Virus record (IMG/VR): IMGVR_UViG_3300028173_000054
Coordinates: 1 to 25,027 of that record
Reading direction: 5' to 3' (one strand)
Source: a virus
DNA length: 25,027 nt
Of this stretch, positions 22,214-25,027 are shown piece after piece. Both the position numbers and the translations under genes were made by a program. The stretch's first letter is position 1; every line of letters starts with the position of its first letter. The notes under the pieces were generated by a model, which saw only the letters and a list, made by a program, of their open reading frames with translations, searched no databases and was not told the origin of the DNA.

Positions 22214-23260
22214 ATGGACGACCTTTTGAAAGACGCAATAGCAGACGCAAAAGCAGTTCGCGAGACAGCATTGGAAAATGCTAAAGTAGCTTTACAAGAA
22301 GCTTTTACTCCGAGATTAAATCAAATGCTTTCTCAGAAGATTCAAAGTGAAGTTGATGACGACATTTATGAAGAAGATGAGGAAGAAGCCGATGAAGATG
22401 AAGCCGATGAAGAAGAGGCTGAAGCTGAAGCTGATGAATATGCCGAAATGGATGCTGATGAAGCAGACGAAGAAGCAGAAGAAGACGCTCCAGATGAAGA
22501 AGAACCCGCTGAAGAAGAGGGTGAAGACGAAGCTGGTGAAGAAGAGGCAGAAGAAGAGACAGAAGAAGAGGAAGACGACCTTGACCTTGAAGCAGTTCTG
22601 AGGGAATTAGAATCAGAATTGAATGAAGAGGATGACGAGGAAGGTGAAGATTACCCTGTAGCGGATGAAGATGAACCCGTTGATATGGGTGAACCACCCG
22701 TCGAACTTAGTCCTGAGGATGCCGAAATGATGCCAGAACCTTCCGGCGAAGAAGGCGAACTTGATTTAGACGCTCCTATGCCAGATGAATATGGCGAGGA
22801 AGACGAAGAGGAAATTGACCTTGAAGAAGTACTTAGAGCTCTACAAGAAGAAGATGATGAAGAAGAGGAAGAAGAAGAAGTTGATGAAATTTCCAATTTG
22901 AAATCTGAACTTGGAGAACACCGTGAAGTGGTTAAGTATCTGCGGTCTAAATTAAATGAGGTTAATCTACTCAATGCTAAACTCTTGTTTACGAACAAGT
23001 TGTTCAGGAATCATTCTATGACTAATGAACAGAAAATTAAAGTCATTGAGCAGTTTGACAGAGCTAAGAGTCTACGTGAGGTGAAACTTGTCTTTTCGAC
23101 AATCGCCGAATCGTATGGTTCGAAAGCTAAAAGTGTTAACGAAAGTAATAGAGGTTCAGCTTCAAAAACTGTTGCTTCAACTAAACCCAAATCAAAGGCT
23201 GTTTTAGCCGAGGGTTCAGAATTGAAGACACGTTTTCAGAAGTTGGCTAAAATACTTTAA
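22214..23260 (+). CDS. 22: Prohead core scaffold protein, gp22-like
   Basis: 348 residues, with GGAG just before the ATG. The N-terminal helix (DDLLKDAIADAKAVRETAL) ends in L27-Q-E29 followed by A30-F, a protease-consensus site; a second, L331-A-E333 followed by G334-S, lies near the C-terminus. Residues ~48-225 are extremely Glu/Asp-rich. The C-terminal third has the gp22 hallmarks: a coiled coil (EISNLKSELGEHREVVKYLRSKLNE), NLLNAKLLFTNKLFRNHSM, and EQKIKVIEQFDRAKSLREVKLVFSTI. In T4, gp22 forms the core around which the gp23 shell assembles and is chopped into small peptides by gp21. The acidic insert is far longer than usual for T4 gp22 and could pair with the many basic head proteins upstream. 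Confidence 0.92.
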   Translation: MDDLLKDAIADAKAVRETALENAKVALQEAFTPRLNQMLSQKIQSEVDDDIYEEDEEEADEDEADEEEAEAEADEYAEMDADEADEEAEEDAPDEEEPAEEEGEDEAGEEEAEEETEEEEDDLDLEAVLRELESELNEEDDEEGEDYPVADEDEPVDMGEPPVELSPEDAEMMPEPSGEEGELDLDAPMPDEYGEEDEEEIDLEEVLRALQEEDDEEEEEEEVDEISNLKSELGEHREVVKYLRSKLNEVNLLNAKLLFTNKLFRNHSMTNEQKIKVIEQFDRAKSLREVKLVFSTIAESYGSKAKSVNESNRGSASKTVASTKPKSKAVLAEGSELKTRFQKLAKIL

Positions 23261-23290
23261 AATTGAAACCGTTTAACTTGGAGATTAAAA

Positions 23291-24901
23291 ATGTCAAAAA
23301 GTAATCTAAAGTCTATTGAAGGCTTAATGGATAAATATAATCCATATAAAGAGCGGCTAAATGAAACTCGTAAGTTGGTAAACAAGTGGGAGCCCACTGG
23401 TTTACTCGAAGGTATTAGTGAAGAATCTAAAGTATTTGGAATGGCAAGTCTATTGGAAAATCAAGCTCGTCAATTAATTGATGAGTCTTCCAGGACAAGT
23501 ACCCAGTCTAACTCGGAAGAGTGGAGTGGTGTTGCACTTCCTTTGGTACGTAGGATTTTTGGTGAATTGGCGGCACAAGATTTCGTATCTGTTCAACCAA
23601 TGAATTTACCTTCAGGACTTATTTTTTACCTTGATTTCAAATATGGAACAGCTCAAGCTGGTCACACAGAGAATTCAGATGTACATGGTATGACATCTGG
23701 TTCTAATGTCGATGCTTCTGGTGGTCTATATGGAGCAGGTAAATTCGGATATTCAATTAACGATTCCGTAGCAAGTATAGCAGAAGGTAGTTATTCATCT
23801 GCTTCAGTTGTTTGGGGTGACGTTGATTTTGAACCCGACCTGAGTTCTTCATTAGCCAACCTAAGAAAAGTCACTATCGCCTTAGCAGACGATGGTATGA
23901 CAAATCCTGACCAAGATGGTGTAAGAGCCTTCGAAATTTCAGGTTCTGATACAGCGGCTATCGCAACTTATTATCCTGCTTATTCTAACTGGGATGGTTC
24001 AAACTGGAACTTTATTGTAAAGACTTCTGGTGCGTACGAAGTTGATGGCTCTGTACATATTAAGTATCACAAATCACCTACTGATATAACTCGTGGTGAT
24101 TTTGAAGATACACCTGCCGAACCACCAACGGATATTGGAATTCCTGAGATTGATATTCAGATGAAATCTATTCCGATTGTAGCAAAAACTCGTAAACTGA
24201 AAGCTGTTTGGACTCCTGAGCTTGCTCAAGATTTAAATGCTTATCATTCTGTTGACGCAGAAGCTGAGTTGACTGCTATGTTATCAGAATACATCTCAAT
24301 GGAAATTGATTTGGAAATCCTTGATATGTTGATGAGTAACGCTTCAGCAAAAACAGAACGTTGGTCAGCAAGAGTGGGGTATGAGTATAATGCTTCTACT
24401 GCTCTTTTCGCTGCCACATCTGATAACGCTTCCGCGTACGTAAAAGGAACTTGGTTCCAGACTCTTGGTAACAAGATACAGTCTGTTTCCAATGCAATCC
24501 ATCAGAAAACTCTACGTGGTGGAGCAAACTTTATGGTCGTAAGTCCTGAAGTTGCTACTATCATTGAGTCTATTCCTGGATATGCTGCTGATACGTCTGG
24601 TGACGCGTCACAGAGTTCATTTGCAATGGGTGTACAAAAAGTTGGTTTATTGAACAACCGTTTTACGGTCTACAAGAATCCATACATGCAAGAGAACGTA
24701 ATACTTTGTGGTTTTAGGGGAAGTAATTTCCTTGAAACTGGTGCTGTATACGCTCCATATGTACCACTTATCATGACTCCGTTGGTCTATGACCCAACTA
24801 ACTTTACTCCTCGTAAGGGTGTGATGACAAGATACGCGAAGAAAATCGTGCGTCCTGAATTCTATGGTAAGGTTGTTGTTGCTGATGTTAATTACGTTTA
24901 A
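23291..24901 (+). CDS. 23: Major capsid protein, gp23-like
   Basis: 536 residues, with GGAG upstream. The N-terminal region follows T4 gp23: LVNKWEPTGLLEG, then LLENQARQLIDE65 followed by S66-S. A cut after Glu65 matches both the protease consensus and the T4 cleavage position (Glu65/Ala66). HK97-fold core: EEWSGVALPLVRRIFGELAAQDFVSVQPMNLPSGLIFYLDF, then an inserted Ser/Gly-rich stretch, the long-helix region KLKAVWTPELAQDLNAYHSVDAEAELTAMLSEYI, and FMVVSPEVATIIESI, QKVGLLNNRFTVYKNPYM, YVPLIMTPLVYDPTNFTPRKGVMTRYAKK. Codons look different from most of the window, with more C-ending ones (AAC, GAC, TAC), as expected for a very highly expressed gene. Confidence 0.97.
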   Translation: MSKSNLKSIEGLMDKYNPYKERLNETRKLVNKWEPTGLLEGISEESKVFGMASLLENQARQLIDESSRTSTQSNSEEWSGVALPLVRRIFGELAAQDFVSVQPMNLPSGLIFYLDFKYGTAQAGHTENSDVHGMTSGSNVDASGGLYGAGKFGYSINDSVASIAEGSYSSASVVWGDVDFEPDLSSSLANLRKVTIALADDGMTNPDQDGVRAFEISGSDTAAIATYYPAYSNWDGSNWNFIVKTSGAYEVDGSVHIKYHKSPTDITRGDFEDTPAEPPTDIGIPEIDIQMKSIPIVAKTRKLKAVWTPELAQDLNAYHSVDAEAELTAMLSEYISMEIDLEILDMLMSNASAKTERWSARVGYEYNASTALFAATSDNASAYVKGTWFQTLGNKIQSVSNAIHQKTLRGGANFMVVSPEVATIIESIPGYAADTSGDASQSSFAMGVQKVGLLNNRFTVYKNPYMQENVILCGFRGSNFLETGAVYAPYVPLIMTPLVYDPTNFTPRKGVMTRYAKKIVRPEFYGKVVVADVNYV

Positions 24902-24926
24902 CATTTAGAACGCGATAGATAAAATT

Positions 24927-24953
24927 GGGGAGTCTTTTGACTCCCCTTTTTTT
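24927..24953 (+). terminator. Rho-independent terminator after the major capsid gene
   Basis: A perfect 8-bp stem GGGGAGTC (24927-24934) / GACTCCCC (24939-24946) with a TTTT loop is followed by seven T. It ends the scaffold-capsid transcript 26 bases after the capsid stop. Confidence 0.95.
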
Positions 24954-24960
24954 ATAGCGA

Positions 24961-24970
24961 GATATTTATT
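24961..24970 (+). promoter_or_regulatory. Candidate late promoter, GATATTTATT
   Basis: GATATTTATT sits just after the terminator and 40 nt before the next start codon, where a new promoter would be needed. It shares the core with the sites at 6639, 14849, 19098 and 22089. Confidence 0.45.
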
Positions 24971-25009
24971 ATTGATAAAATGTACATTTATTAATAGTTG
25001 GAGAATAAT

Positions 25010-25027
25010 ATGGCAACTCAACCAATA
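25010..25027 (+). CDS. Start of the next gene (3' partial)
   Basis: An ATG at 25010 with GGAG at 25000-25003 opens a frame reading MATQPI to the window end. Only six codons are visible. A head vertex or tail protein would be usual after gp23, but the sequence cannot show this. Confidence 0.7.

Noticed and set aside
22340-22890. GAAGAAGA-type DNA as a tandem repeat or CRISPR-like array
   Set aside because: It has no regular unit or spacers; it is codon-level low complexity of an acidic protein.
22305-22998. Long reverse-strand frames opposite the scaffold gene (Leu/His-rich and Ser-rich) and a Lys/Met-rich + frame
   Set aside because: They are mirror or shifted readings of the GAA/GAG/GAT-rich acidic region, with low-complexity products and no SD.
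1-25027. tRNA genes, insertion sequences, integrase or attachment sites
   Set aside because: I saw no cloverleaf-like segment in the gaps, no transposase or recombinase motifs, and the gaps are too short to hold them.

Overview
The window is a single-strand, densely packed late (structural) gene block of a T4-like tailed phage (myovirus type). The terminase large subunit, portal (gp20-like), prohead protease (gp21-like), acidic scaffold (gp22-like) and major capsid protein (gp23-like) occur in T4 order, all on the + strand. By eye the DNA is AT-rich, roughly one third G+C. The fibre style (GGW-module repeats, S74 chaperone tails) and a phage-borne ribosomal protein bS21 resemble marine T4-like phages. 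Shine-Dalgarno sequences (GGAG/AGGAG) precede many starts, so the host probably uses SD-driven initiation. I see no tRNA, integrase, transposase or CRISPR array.

Layout. 1-6637: host-contact genes. These are a 5'-truncated repeat-rich fibre protein, a second fibre protein with an S74 autoprocessing chaperone, a small SET-domain protein, and two tandemly duplicated S74 fibre genes. 6679-7155: a GH108 lysozyme. 7155-10611: two enzyme genes, a zeta-toxin-like P-loop kinase and an 864-residue fusion of an HxGH nucleotidyltransferase, an unrecognised middle part and an RNA/DNA-ligase-like domain. 10619-12995: a zinc-ribbon protein, a 73-residue protein and terminase. 13008-14840: portal. 14895-22069: an expanded head-assembly block of about a dozen small genes, including the prohead protease, a Lys/Arg-rich protein, two tandem paralogues and bS21. 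22070-22213: a structured leader. 22214-24901: scaffold and major capsid protein, closed by a strong terminator. 25010: start of the next gene.

The main hypothesis is a capsid-cargo system. Several otherwise unrelated proteins start with a short amphipathic helix that ends in a site resembling the T4 prohead-protease consensus, (L/I)-x-E followed by A, G or S. The same type of site occurs where expected in the scaffold and in the major capsid protein (after Glu65). The 864-residue enzyme carries three such segments, each just before a domain boundary. This suggests a polyprotein packaged into the prohead and cut into three enzymes by the phage protease. This is inference from motifs; matches to the short site alone are common by chance, and the weight rests on their position and the preceding helix.
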